Notes under the pieces: generated by a model
The model's database searches: none
Told to the model about the DNA's origin: nothing
The model's input: the letters and a program-made list of their open reading frames with translations, nothing else
Assembly (NCBI GenBank): GCA_946122785.1
Contig: CAMGYJ010000002.1
Span: forward strand, 37,908,495-37,972,494
From: Linum tenue
Lineage: Eukaryota; Streptophyta; Magnoliopsida; Malpighiales; Linaceae
Direction of reading: 5' to 3'
DNA: 64,000 nucleotides
Made by a program: the position numbers and the translations under genes
Part shown: positions 54,374-64,000 of the stretch, piece by piece
Numbering within the stretch: the stretch's first letter is position 1
How the letters are laid out: the number at the start of each line of letters is the position of its first letter

Positions 54374-57300
54374 TTAAACGGAAGCGGTAAAGAGATGCAT
54401 CTGATTCAAGATGTGCTCAAAGTTGTCCATGTGCTTGGAAATTGGGTGGGAGTGCATTCCTTCGTAGGTTGTCACTACTACGCCTTCATCGTTCGTCAAC
54501 CGTTGCACTTGTTTCTTCACGTTGCACTCTCCGTACGTGCACTTGTAGTAGCTTCTGTAGCACCATGCACACAATATATATTAGCAAATTAAGACAACGT
54601 TGATTGTATATTAATAATGTTTAATACTTGCATGTCATGCAATGCATGCCTCATTCATACGTGCGTTTGTTTGCACATTTAATGTTATAGTCTCGTTGTA
54701 CTAAGCACCTTAGTACTAATCATATATTAATAAGGTGCATGTTGATTGTTGATTGCTGAGAATTTCTAATTATGTTTAAGTCGTGTTTACACATTTTGTA
54801 TTTGTTGATATAAATTTTGAGAACTCAATGATCGATCTATGAAAGGTTGGAGGCAGCAGTGGTGGAGCCAAAAATGCAAGCAAGGGGATGATTTGAATGG
54901 TTGTAATTGGGAGAGATATAATAAAACGGAAAAAATCTCAAGTTACACATGTTTTTAAAAAAAATTCTCAAAATACAAGCGTTATGAAAATAATTCCCAA
55001 TCTACGTTAGTTTGGGCCATCACCGCTGTCGACGAAGACAGTGATTGCATCACCGCTGTCGACGAAGACAGTGATTGCATCACTGTTGTCGACGAAGACA
55101 GTGATTGCATCACCGCTGTCGACGAAGACAGTGATTGCATCACTGCAGTACACGGCCGCGGTGAAGGCCTAACCTGCGTCGAAACTTTAAACAAACGTAA
55201 CTTTGTGCTCGGTTATCCGATCGTAGCGAAATTTTTTTTGATTCCGCATAGTTTTTCGAGATCTTGCAAGCCGCAAATTACCGTAGGAGGTTTGGTCCCG
55301 CCTTCGTCTCGAAAATATGTCGTTTGCCACCCCGAACGAGCCTTTTTTCGATTTCGTCAAACTTTGAACGACCATAACTTTGTGCTCCACAATCCGAAAA
55401 TCATGAATTTTTTTTTTATTTCGCATAACTTTTTAAGGACTACAATTTTTATCATAGACATATTTTCGGAATGTACTTGGATTCCTGAAAAGGAAGGTAA
55501 AGTTATTCCCAAAATCCCTTATATCCATAAATAATTCATTTTTTGAAAATTCTCTCCTAATAAATATTGTAGTCCTTAAAAATTTATGCGAAATCAAAAA
55601 AAAAAAATTCATGATTTTCGGATTGTGGAGCACAAAGTTATGATCGTTCAAAGTTTGACGAAATCGAAAAAAGGCTCGTTCGAAGTAGCAAACGACATAT
55701 TTTCGAGACAAAGGCGGGATCAAACCGCCTACGGCAATTTGCAGCTTGCAAGATCTCGAAAAATTATGCGGAATCAAAAAAAATTTCGCTAAGATCGGAT
55801 AACCGAGCACAAAGTTACGTTTGTTTAAAGTTTCGACGCAGGTCAGGCCTTCACCGCTGCCGTGTACTGCAGTGATGCAATCACTGTCTTCGTCGACAGC
55901 GGTGATGCAATCACTGTCTTCGTCGAAAGCGGTGATGCAATCACTGTCTTCGTCGACAGCGGTGATGCAATCACTGTCTTCGTCGACAGCGGTGATGGCC
56001 CAAACTAACGTAGATTGGGAATTATTTTCATAACTTGTGTATTTTGAGAATTTTTTTTAAAAACATGTGTAACTTGGGATTTTTTCCTAATAAAACTGTA
56101 CTGACTATTCTAATTTTTAAATTTGGACATAACTTATATGTAATTTTACTTATATTTTGAAATTAATGGGACTACAACTCTTCTAACTTCAACCTAGCTC
56201 CACCACTGGATAACAAGAACAAGACGAGAGCCGCCAGTACCTGCTTGCGATTTCAATGCATGACATGTCATATATAGTACGGTTCAAAACATTTGTGCTA
56301 GCTGCAGATATATACAATATATGAAAAATATATAATTTCATTTCAATATTTTACATTTATATATAAAAAAAGACCTTTATACAAATAATAAAAAATAATA
56401 ATATTGTTTTGAGCTCACAGTTTTGACCGTTGATGAAGGAGCGTGCAATTTGGTGGAAGGATATAAAATCGTATATATGAGTCAATTTTCCACAGCCAAC
56501 CATGCATATATATTATATTGATTGTAACAATAATAATGAACTCATCATTTCCACACGTTAGCGTTTCTGGATTAGCTAGGGCTAGCTGTAGAAAACTTAA
56601 AATTGGAAGCGACTTTCCGTCAATTTGGATCAGATCTGGTTTCAGGGCTTTGGAGAAAAAAGAGAATGACTTTTCAGCACACGGCCCGCCCGCATAGACA
56701 GATTCCACACGTGTGTGGGTTAGGTCTCAAAGCACCAGGCAACACATTTATTCATTCGAGCCGCCGCCACCCACTAATTAATACCTGTTTGGTTAATTAA
56801 TTCAAATCCCATCTCTAACTAGCTAGCTAAACTACACTAGGCAGAACTTTTACTCGTGAACTGATGATCAACTACTTACTTACTAGTAATTTGCGGAATC
56901 AGATCATCGAGCATTTGATATGAGATTAAACGGAGAGGGCATGCACTTAAAAAACGTTGCAAAACTTATAATAAATGAAGATGTCATTATATATGCAGTT
57001 GCAGACCTGGGGAACTTGTTGTTCTTGACCGCTTTCTGGCCGTACTTCCTCCAACGATACCCGTCGTCGAGTATATCCACGTGGCTCCTCGTCTGAAACG
57101 CGTACTTGGACTTCTTCGTCTTCTTCTTATTAACGAGTACTCCCTTCTTCTTCTTCTTCTTCACAACCCCGGCCATTTCCTTCCTCTCTGCCCCGCTAGC
57201 ACCAACCTGATGATCATCCAGATTGGAGCATCCACGTGGAGCCTGATCCTCCTCCGCCGTTGTCCGATCAGACTGAACCATCATCAGTCCTCCTCCTCCT

Positions 57301-57416
57301 CCTCCGCCGTCGGCAGTCAACGCGAGTTGGTGGTGGTCGTAGTCTTCCGCCGAGTGCGCTGCCGATGAGGAGGAGATGAAAGCCGGGAAAAGCGACATCG
57401 TATAGTTCATCTCCAT
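54374..57416 (-). CDS. WRKY75: WRKY transcription factor, group IIc (WRKY75-like)
   Basis: Two exons: 57416-57007 (410 nt) and 54554-54374 (181 nt), giving 196 residues. The N-terminus has a Gly run and a Lys-rich nuclear-localisation-like stretch ([19 protein letters not shown]). The DNA-binding domain has WRKYGQK at about residues 122-128. The zinc ligands are Cys142, Cys147, His171 and His173 (C-X4-C-X23-H-X-H). The intron splits the codon of the conserved PR/S site, the usual WRKY intron position, with donor AG|GTCTGC and acceptor CTACAG|AA. The C-terminal [10 protein letters not shown] tail is typical of the WRKY75/WRKY45 clade. It binds W-boxes (TTGAC[C/T]) in nuclear DNA. WRKY75 relatives act in phosphate starvation, senescence and defence. 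The ortholog assignment is inference. The intron is large because of inserted transposons. Confidence 0.9.
54857..56208. mobile_element. hAT-like MITE remnant enclosing the palindromic MULE
   Basis: The left end CAGTGGTGGAGC (54857) is matched by its inverse ending at 56208. This is a 12-bp terminal inverted repeat of the CAGTGG type common in plant hAT-like elements. The 8-bp flanks do not match. Most of the interior is the MULE described separately. Confidence 0.4.
54928..56087. mobile_element. Palindromic (foldback) MULE in the WRKY intron
   Basis: Two inverted arms of about 520 bp (54928-55453 and 55564-56087) surround a spacer of about 110 bp. The ends read GGAAAAAATC, and the element is flanked by a perfect 9-bp duplication TAATAAAAC (54919-54927 and 56088-56096), the Mutator superfamily signature. 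Near each end is a cluster of a 30-bp unit with TCGTCGACAGCGGT. No transposase is encoded, so it needs a MULE enzyme from elsewhere. Confidence 0.93.
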
Positions 57417-57570
57417 CGATGATCAGGCGGTACGTCCTACCGCTGGTTTGTATTGTGAAGTTGGAGTTAATTATAAGTTTTGGATTTTAGAGAGACGGCT
57501 GTGGGTGCGATGGCTAAAAGCAAGCCGTGTAAAATGAATAGCCTACGCTCCTCTCTCTTTATACTACCTC
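57417..57570 (-). promoter_or_regulatory. Core promoter and leader of the WRKY gene
   Basis: On the minus strand TATAAAG (57563-57557) lies about 140 bases upstream of the ATG and is followed by a GA/CT-rich leader. This is a standard spacing for a plant core promoter. Confidence 0.55.
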
Positions 57571-59515
57571 CTTAACCTTTGGTGCCGTAAACGACACGTA
57601 ATCTTGGTTGTATTGCTGTGACTGAGTTTTTTTTAACTAATTATATATTATCATATTTTTCAATAGTATTATTATACTTTGTCATATAAATATTAGTTCG
57701 GAATATTAATATAATTAGTTCGTTTGTGTTACAGATCTCCTTCCCGACTTTTGTAGTAGATATAGCTCAGAGTACAACAGCTAATGTGGCAAACATACAT
57801 GGCATGAAAAATTACCTTCGAGTACCCATCGTTAGATCTAGGAACAACAATGAAAACGTACGTTGTGACTTTTATTATACATAAATGGTTTGCTTGTAAC
57901 ATAACATACTTGATTAGATCACCGTGCGACAAATAATAAAATTAAGTGACAACCAATGCAATTAACTCATATATTACACATGAGTATATAGCAAATAAAA
58001 TACAGGTAGGTCTACCTTTCGATTTGGGATTGGGTTAACTTGGGCATAAAGAGTATTTGAATGGAAATCGTTATCGAAATATATTTACCACTAGTTAATT
58101 AGTCAGTCTACACACGATAGAAGTAGATCAATGTAATTATATGATCACTAGTAATTGCTCTCTAAACTACAAGTACAAGCAATTGCATGCAAACGGTTCA
58201 AATATATATGGGATTCTTAAATTAGGCAATCAAATGCCACATGCACATGCATGCATGCGCTCATGAAATGTTTAATTAAGGTGACATAATGGCTTATGTA
58301 ATCCCCATAATTAATCCCTCCAGTATTTTTAAACAAACTAATCAAAAGCTTCTTAGTTAGAAATATTAAAACAGGATCACATAAGACATAGCTTGCATAG
58401 TCATCGGGTACAAATATTAAATACAATAACATACATTATTTTTTACATAGTCTATTCTTGTTTGACCGTCTTTATGAAACTAAAGAAGAGAAAGAATACC
58501 ATTTTCCTCTAAATATAAGGGAAGGAAAGAGAATAGCTAGATGAGTACAGTGCTATTCGATCCATGTATTTTTGTACATAGTTCATTTTATTTGTTTTTA
58601 TTATTATGAAATTGATGCGTCTCCATGTATGCCATAGTTTGAATAATAGCTATGCTCTTTTTAATTGTTCTATAAACTTTAATATATATAAAATTAAAGA
58701 GATATATACAAATATTCAAACCATTATAGCTCACGTGGCTTGAATTTGAAATACTTATCTTCCAATTTGTCCTTGCAAATGGCGCCCCCGCCGGCCCACC
58801 ACCTATTTTTCCTTTTTATTAAATGAATGTCTCTGTTAAGTTTTGGTGGAGGATAATGGAAGTTATATTTGAAATATTTTTCAGGTAAGTTCAACTTGGA
58901 TCTTCCCCTTAACAACTGGATTTATCAGCATGAATATGAATATGTGTTTGAATTCTGACGAGTTCATTTATTCATTGTTCATAAGTGTAATTAAGTACAG
59001 TGTATAAACGACTTGTACAAACCACATGCATAATTATAGCAATGAGTTTACTTTCTTTTGATTGAGTTTATAAAAAATGAGAGAGATTGATTATTGTATT
59101 TAATTCCTCTCATTATCGAGTTATTTGGATGAATTGGTTTGAAAAAAATAAAAACTACAACATCGTTTGGCTAACGGAAGGACATCAAGTTAGGCGTATC
59201 ACACTCTCTAATCCGCCTCACCAAATCATGATAACCGCAGTTCTATGATAAACAAAATTTTAAAAAAATTCACGAGACAGAGAACTGAACTGCTTTATAT
59301 ACGTTCAAATTCAAATGTCGGTTTTGTGGCTATCGAACCAAAGGGTCTGCACATGTCTATCCTTCCAAACTCATATTTTGTTTTCCTATTTGTCTTTTTA
59401 TGCATTTTATGAAGTAAATTTTTTATACATTTTATAAGGTCAAAGATGCAATAGAAATCAACCTCATCCAAGTTAATTATATGAACAAATATAAGTAAAT
59501 GAAAAGAAACATAGC
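57571..59515. other. Upstream intergenic region of the WRKY gene
   Basis: It is AT-rich with no gene visible. A W-box TTGACC at 58462-58467, about 1 kb upstream of the WRKY start, could allow WRKY self- or cross-regulation. That is inference. ATGC/TGCA words cluster near 58228-58260. Confidence 0.4.
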
Positions 59516-59603
59516 AGTCTGAGATGAAGAATCTCGACTCTCCCGAAACATCTGGTAGCAATACCGGATGTTTCGGGAGAGTCGAGATTCTTCATCTCAG
59601 ACT
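59516..59603. repeat. Near-perfect 88-nt hairpin at the LINE 5' junction
   Basis: A 37-bp perfect inverted pair (59516-59552 with 59567-59603) is separated by 14 bases that themselves pair as GGTA / TACC around a GCAA loop. The right arm is continuous with LINE sequence. The left arm is its inverse. Confidence 0.9.
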
Positions 59604-60660
59604 TCTGTGGTTACTTCTTCTGGACCAAACAGGGACGATTATAAATGGTTGTGGGATCTAAAATTTCCCCCAAAGCTTCGGTTTTTAATTTGGAAGCGTG
59701 GTAAAAATGCAATTGCAACACGAGCTAGGTTATTTGAATGCAAGTGTGATACTAATCCTTCGTGCCCGCATTGTGAGGATCATGACGAGACGATCTTCCA
59801 CTGCTTGTTCTTTTGCTCTAAGGCATATGACACTTGGACTAGGATTGGCTTGTTGAATGTTCTCCCTGCGATTGACTCAAGCTTTGTGGGTTGGTTTTTC
59901 AATCTTAGAGATCGATTGACAGCTGACCTGGTCACCAAGATTGTGTGTTCTCTTTGGAATATCCGGATTGCTCGAAATGGTATGGTCTTGATGGAAGGGT
60001 GTTCTCCTCGGCAGTTGTGGCAATTTTAGCTGATCGTGACGTCCGAAACGTTCAGGAAGCTAGGATCTCGTCCTTAGTCTCCACATCTTCTACATCAGCT
60101 GGTTTGCCTTCTCAACCTGGGGGTTCTCGGTCGTCGACCTTATCACCGCCTGATCCTTTTAGCAAGATTATGCACTGCGATGGTTCCTTTGTTTCTGATG
60201 CACAGGTGGTGGCTTATGGGATTGCTATTGCTAACTCCCACGGTCAGGTTCTCGATGAAAGGGCTGAGAGATCTTTTGTTCTTCTTCGATTCAAGCAGAA
60301 GTTGTTGCAATTCTTAATGCAATTATCTTGGATGCATAGGATCCAATTCCAATGTGTATCAGGTCCGACTGTGAGAGGTTGACGATTGTGTTGAGGTAGG
60401 ATCCGAGCCTTTGGCCCTGGCAGTGTCGGGAAACCCTTGCCCGTGTGGTTTCCATTTTGTGCATTTCTCCTTGGATCTCGATTGAGTTTGTTCCCCGTCG
60501 ATTCAATGTGTTGGCTGATTGGATCATAAGGAACTCTCGACTTGCCCTCCTTTCTCCGGAATGGATTGTCATTGCCGACCTTGTTGCTCCATTATTGTAA
60601 TTGTATCTCTTCTCACTTGTTTGGATTTGGAATGAAATGAATGATGTTTGATGTAAAAAA
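59604..60660 (+). pseudogene. LINE 3' part: RT zinc-binding and RNase H-like domains
   Basis: The open frame to 60029 reads WLWDLKFPPKLRFLIWKR and PSCPHCEDHDETIFHCLFFC, the reverse-transcriptase zinc-binding domain of plant LINEs. After a frame change it continues with KIMHCDGSF and GIAIANSHGQVLDERAE, an RNase H-like domain. Near the end another frame reads FVPRRFNVLADWI. It finishes with a short A run (about 60653-60660). It is a 5'-truncated copy, as usual for LINEs, with frameshifts. It is not the missing half of the LINE at 32540-35560, being in a different place and on the other strand. Confidence 0.8.
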
Positions 60661-62343
60661 AGGGGTACTTAGAAATCGAATGGGGGCAATGTGTTGGCTG
60701 TTTGGATTTGCTCCATTAGTGAGTTAGTGCCCGCAAGAGTTCCAGCCGCCTGGTGCTAAGTAGCTAAGGTTAATCAAACAACCATGCACATTAGGGTTCC
60801 TACACATACTGATTAAACAAGGAATAGTCAAGCGTTTATTTAAACGTTAAACTAATATATTCATTGCATTTGTTCACATCTTTATCAATGATCATGTGAT
60901 GTGCACATTAACATCTAGAAGATGAGAGTAACTAACTAGTGCTCAATCTATGTGCGCAATACTGTCTAAACTTTCTATATATGAATTCTTAATTATCGTC
61001 TGATGGTTTTGAAGTGAAATGAAATACAATAGTTAAGCTAAATTAACCGATATTTCACATAATTATCGATAAAAGACTATGCCTATGTATGGTCTGACAT
61101 TTAGATATGTTTTTCCTTCTTGAAAAACTGAAACAAAGTCAAACACTTTTAAAAGCTCGGCTTTTGAAAAGTTTAAAAGTACTTTGTTTGACAAAAAAGC
61201 AGAAGTTCCAATTTGAAACTTCTGCAAAAAGCTATTTGAAAATACCATAGATCAAAATTCCGTACTATAGAAATCGGTCGGACTGGAAATACTAGAAAGC
61301 GGACCAGGTCCGGAATAGCACATGCAAATCGGGAATTTTGGCGTACCGGCCAGTATTTGATGTCGAACCGATATTTCTCAAAATACCGCCCGGTTCTGAT
61401 CCAACTATCGGTTTCGCTAATGATAACAAAAAAATTCGCCTATTGTCTTCCATCAATCTGTCGTCGCACTTCTCACTACAGAGGCCAGACTCATTATCCT
61501 TTTCTATTTGATTTGAACTTTGGCGAGAGGAGAAGCTAGAGAAGAAGAGATCATGGATGGTGAAGCTGCATCAGATCTAGATCATGGGAAGTTTTGTGGT
61601 CTCGTTGACAGACGGCGGCCGCGGAAAACAGAGCAAGAGAAGAAAAAAAAAGTTGGAAGAGCTACGTAAAATCGTAATCTGGATGATCTCTGGGATGAAG
61701 TTGAGAAGATCTAAGCAAATCTGTCGGCAAGAATGGCGAAAGAACGAGGAAAGAGAGAAAAGTGAGGCGGCTACCAAGGTTTTATAAGGTGGGATCGAAG
61801 TTGAACGATTCTCCATTTTTTTGTATTTATTTAATTATTATATGTCAATATAAAACTTCCAAAATAGTAAAATACCTTTGATTGATATTGATCCTAATCC
61901 CTGCACCGAGATAATACTTGATATGGAATCTTTTACTTTAATTAACAAAAATTTCGTTATCTTGTTTAGGATAATATTCTCAACAAACTTTTCTTTGCTC
62001 CTCGACAAACTTTTCTTTGTCTCAACAAACTCCTTTGCTTCACAATATTGTTTAGGATAATATTCAACTATTAATCCGGAATATTGTGGTTTTATTCCTA
62101 TATTCTTCGAAATGGTACTCTGATTTTATCGATATGGTTTCTTAACAAAAAAAAATTAATATTTTTAAAACGGTATTTTACCGGTACGAAACGGTTGGAT
62201 CACGATTGTACAACGAAATACACTAAACCATGGAAAATATAAGATTAGGAGTGGTAAACGATATTGCGGTTAACGGTACAACCGGTAATCGTACCAAACG
62301 ATATTCGGAGGCAGGACCGTGGCAAATGTTATATTGAGGTAGG
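60661..62343. other. No gene; possible decayed small elements
   Basis: An inverted pair GTCAAACACTTTTAAAAG / GTACTTTGTTTGAC surrounds 61137-61193. TACCGG / ACCGGTA-type words near 61340-61400 and 62165-62300 suggest a decayed MITE. 61584-61787 is a short Lys/Arg-rich frame that I do not believe is a gene. Confidence 0.35.
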
Positions 62344-62635
62344 TGTTAGAGAGTGTTATAAGATCCAACATAAACTTCTCCCAACAACTCGAGTTATTGG
62401 GACAAACTGGTTCGTGACATGGTATCAGAGCTGGTTTGGCCAAGTGGTTGTGTGTTCGAATCTCCACGATCTCCAATATTAACAGTTACTTTAAGAACAA
62501 GGTATGGTAATCGCCTGTGCAAACTTCAAGCCCATGGGTTAGTTTCGTTTGAGGTGGCGTGTTAGAGAGTGTTATAAGATCCAGCATAACCTTCTCCCAA
62601 CAACTCGAGTTATTGGAACCAACTGGTTTATGACA
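62344..62635 (+). mobile_element. Miniature LTR element (292 bp, SMART/TRIM type)
   Basis: Two 76-bp direct repeats (62344-62419 and 62560-62635) start TGTTAGAGAGTG and end ATGACA or GTGACA. The first is followed at once by TGGTATCAGAGC, the initiator tRNA-Met primer site. The second is preceded by GAGGTGGCG, a polypurine-like tract. The internal part is only 140 bp. The first LTR is also preceded by a similar TTGAGGTAGG. No target duplication is seen. Confidence 0.75.
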
Positions 62636-64000
62636 TGGATAATAGAAATATTCAAAATCATAACTGATGCATTTTGAATCACCACAAATCCAGCCTCACC
62701 ATCAATTGTAATTATTTGTGTTACCTCAATTAGCTCCATAGACTACTCCTGTAATTATTTGTATTACCTCAATTAACTCCATAGACTACTCCTTGTATAT
62801 ATATATATATCCTCTACTAGTATCAATAATATACATGATTCACACCCCAAGTCCATATAATCCTAATATGGTATCAGAGCTAGATAAGGTCATCTAGACC
62901 TCTGATCTAGACTTTCCTTTTTTTCATTCTTTTCTCTTCTTGCGAGAAAGAACAGCTTGTCTTGCTTTCCTTTCCTGAAACAGAGAAACAATTCTCTTGG
63001 CTTCCTTTTATCTTTCATTGGCCATCATTCTATATTCCTTTTTCTTTCCTGTTGGTTTTCTTGTCACCCACTCAGTTCATTCCCAGTAATTACAGGCACT
63101 CTACAAACTTAATTGAGTCATTACAGTGGCTTCTAGTTCCACCGAAGGTCAATTACCTGTATGAGCTGCAGTAGATCATCTCATTAATTCAATCTGGCTG
63201 CTCAATTACCTCTCAAACGGATGTCGAACAAATTCCCGTTGTGGCGATCTCAACTCGAAACCCTCTTATGGGCCTCAATCTCCTAGGCTTCATCGACGGA
63301 ACTACATTTGCTCCTCCAGAAAAGGCTAATAAGTGGGGTGCTCTTGTTCTGAATCCGAAGTATCGACACTAGTTTCGTCAAGATAAGTTGATACTCCATG
63401 CTCTTTGATGCTCTGTTTTTAATCAATCTATACATATGTCACCTCTGTTTCCACTGCTCGTGAGGCTTGGATTGTTCTTGAGAAGCTTTTTGCTAGTCGG
63501 GGTCCATCCTGTATTATGAATCTCAAAGAACGGCTGGGTCGGGAGAAGCAAGGGAATAGAGATGTTCAAACTTACCTTCTGGAGATGAAATCGATTGCGG
63601 CTGAATTGTCAATGGTGGAAGATCCAGTTTCAGACACAAATATGATGCTTCACTGTTTGTGTGGGCTTCATCCAGAATTTACTCATATCTCCGCTGCAAT
63701 TCAAGCTCATGGGACGCTGATTACCGTCGATTGCCAATAATACTTGGACATTAGTTCCTCGTCAACCACACTATAATGTCTTGGGCAATCGATGGGTCTA
63801 CTGAGTAAACATCATCATGATGGGTCCATTCAGTCCGGTTGTCAAACTTGTCACTGTACGGACGGTATTTACTCTTGCTCTCTCTCAGAATTGGCCTATC
63901 TTTCAATATGATGTGAATGATGCTTTTCTTCAAGGCCCATTACAAGAAGAAGTATATATGAAACAACCACCGGGATTTCATAAATATGGTATGTCGAATT
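62636..64000 (+). mobile_element. Ty1/copia element, LTR end and deleted interior, running off the window
   Basis: TGGTATCAGAGC at 62869-62880 marks the primer site, so the LTR lies to its left. The LTR contains a 43-bp tandem duplication (62708-62750 and 62751-62793). The LTR start is uncertain. Gag and RT remnants follow. The 3' LTR is beyond the window. Confidence 0.75.
63200..63999 (+). pseudogene. Copia gag joined directly to reverse transcriptase
   Basis: Fragments FPLWRSQLETLL and LLGFIDGTTFAPP (to about 63340), then 63516-63740 with LGREKQGNRDVQTYLLEM and MLHCLCGLHPEFTHISAAIQ, are copia gag. From about 63745 the sequence reads TWTLVPRQPHYNVLGNRWVY, then [17 protein letters not shown] and [11 protein letters not shown], which is the start of copia reverse transcriptase. 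Protease and integrase are missing, so an internal deletion of about 2 kb or more joined the two. Stops and frame changes are present. Confidence 0.8.

Noticed and set aside
55205..55810. Mirror-image open frames in the palindromic MULE (one per arm)
   Set aside because: The same sequence is read in opposite arms. There is no known domain, and the frames follow from the inverted repeat.
62344..62635. Simple 216-bp-spaced direct repeat without element status
   Set aside because: The primer-binding site directly after the first copy and the purine tract before the second fit an LTR element better.

Overview
The window is nuclear DNA of a flowering plant, most likely a eudicot. The evidence is a spliced G-type lectin receptor kinase, a WRKY transcription factor with the plant-specific intron inside the WRKY domain, and plant-type LTR retrotransposons, L1-like LINEs and MULEs. 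It is repeat-dominated: I find only two host genes that look intact, and most of the rest is nested transposable elements at different stages of decay.

Layout. 1-9772: a minus-strand Tat-lineage Ty3/gypsy element. Its 5' LTR is at the right and its 3' LTR lies outside the window. It carries an antisense, intron-containing extra gene (713-3322, plus strand). It abuts, and probably inserted into, an older gypsy gag relic (9773-11520). 12299-12791: a hAT-like MITE. 12841-24462: an Athila-like, pol-less LTR element (LARD) on the minus strand. A 6.2 kb MULE (15063-21245) with a mudrA-like transposase and an antisense GRF-finger gene is inserted in it. The 5' LTR runs into an assembly gap (24463-24529). 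24984-26312: a copia gag-protease relic. 27826-28734: an unrecognised hydrophobic ORF. 28770-32539: a second, 5'-truncated copy of the LARD family on the plus strand, whose 3' LTR ends inside a minus-strand L1-like LINE (32540-35560).

36850-38090 is a decayed repeat field and 39126-39341 a CACTA terminus. 40174-42418 is a complete 2.2 kb non-autonomous copia element with a perfect 5-bp target-site duplication. 42607-46250 is the receptor kinase (minus strand, seven exons, about 1026 residues, every splice site intact). 47432-49040 is LTR-like sequence holding a MITE. 49170-53680 is a very young, protein-less, Tat-type LTR element. It carries three tRNA-like modules and a roughly 1.2 kb array of a 27-bp unit.

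54374-57416 is a WRKY75-like gene (minus strand, two exons, 196 residues). Its 2.45 kb intron contains a 1160-bp palindromic MULE with a perfect 9-bp target duplication. 59516-60660 is a LINE tail that begins with a near-perfect hairpin. 62344-62635 is a 292-bp miniature LTR element. 62869-64000 is a copia element in which gag is joined directly to reverse transcriptase.

The two host genes could both belong to defence or stress signalling (a cell-surface kinase and a nuclear WRKY factor), but nothing in the sequence links them. The observations I think most merit follow-up are the palindromic MULE in the WRKY intron, the tRNA-like modules and 27-bp array of the young Tat-type element, the uncharacterised ORF shared by the two LARD copies, the covarying hairpin series in the copia element, and the CACG-NN-CGTG dyads in three LTR promoters. 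All coding calls come from reading the sequence by eye. Lineage names rest on motifs and primer-binding sites, not on a search.
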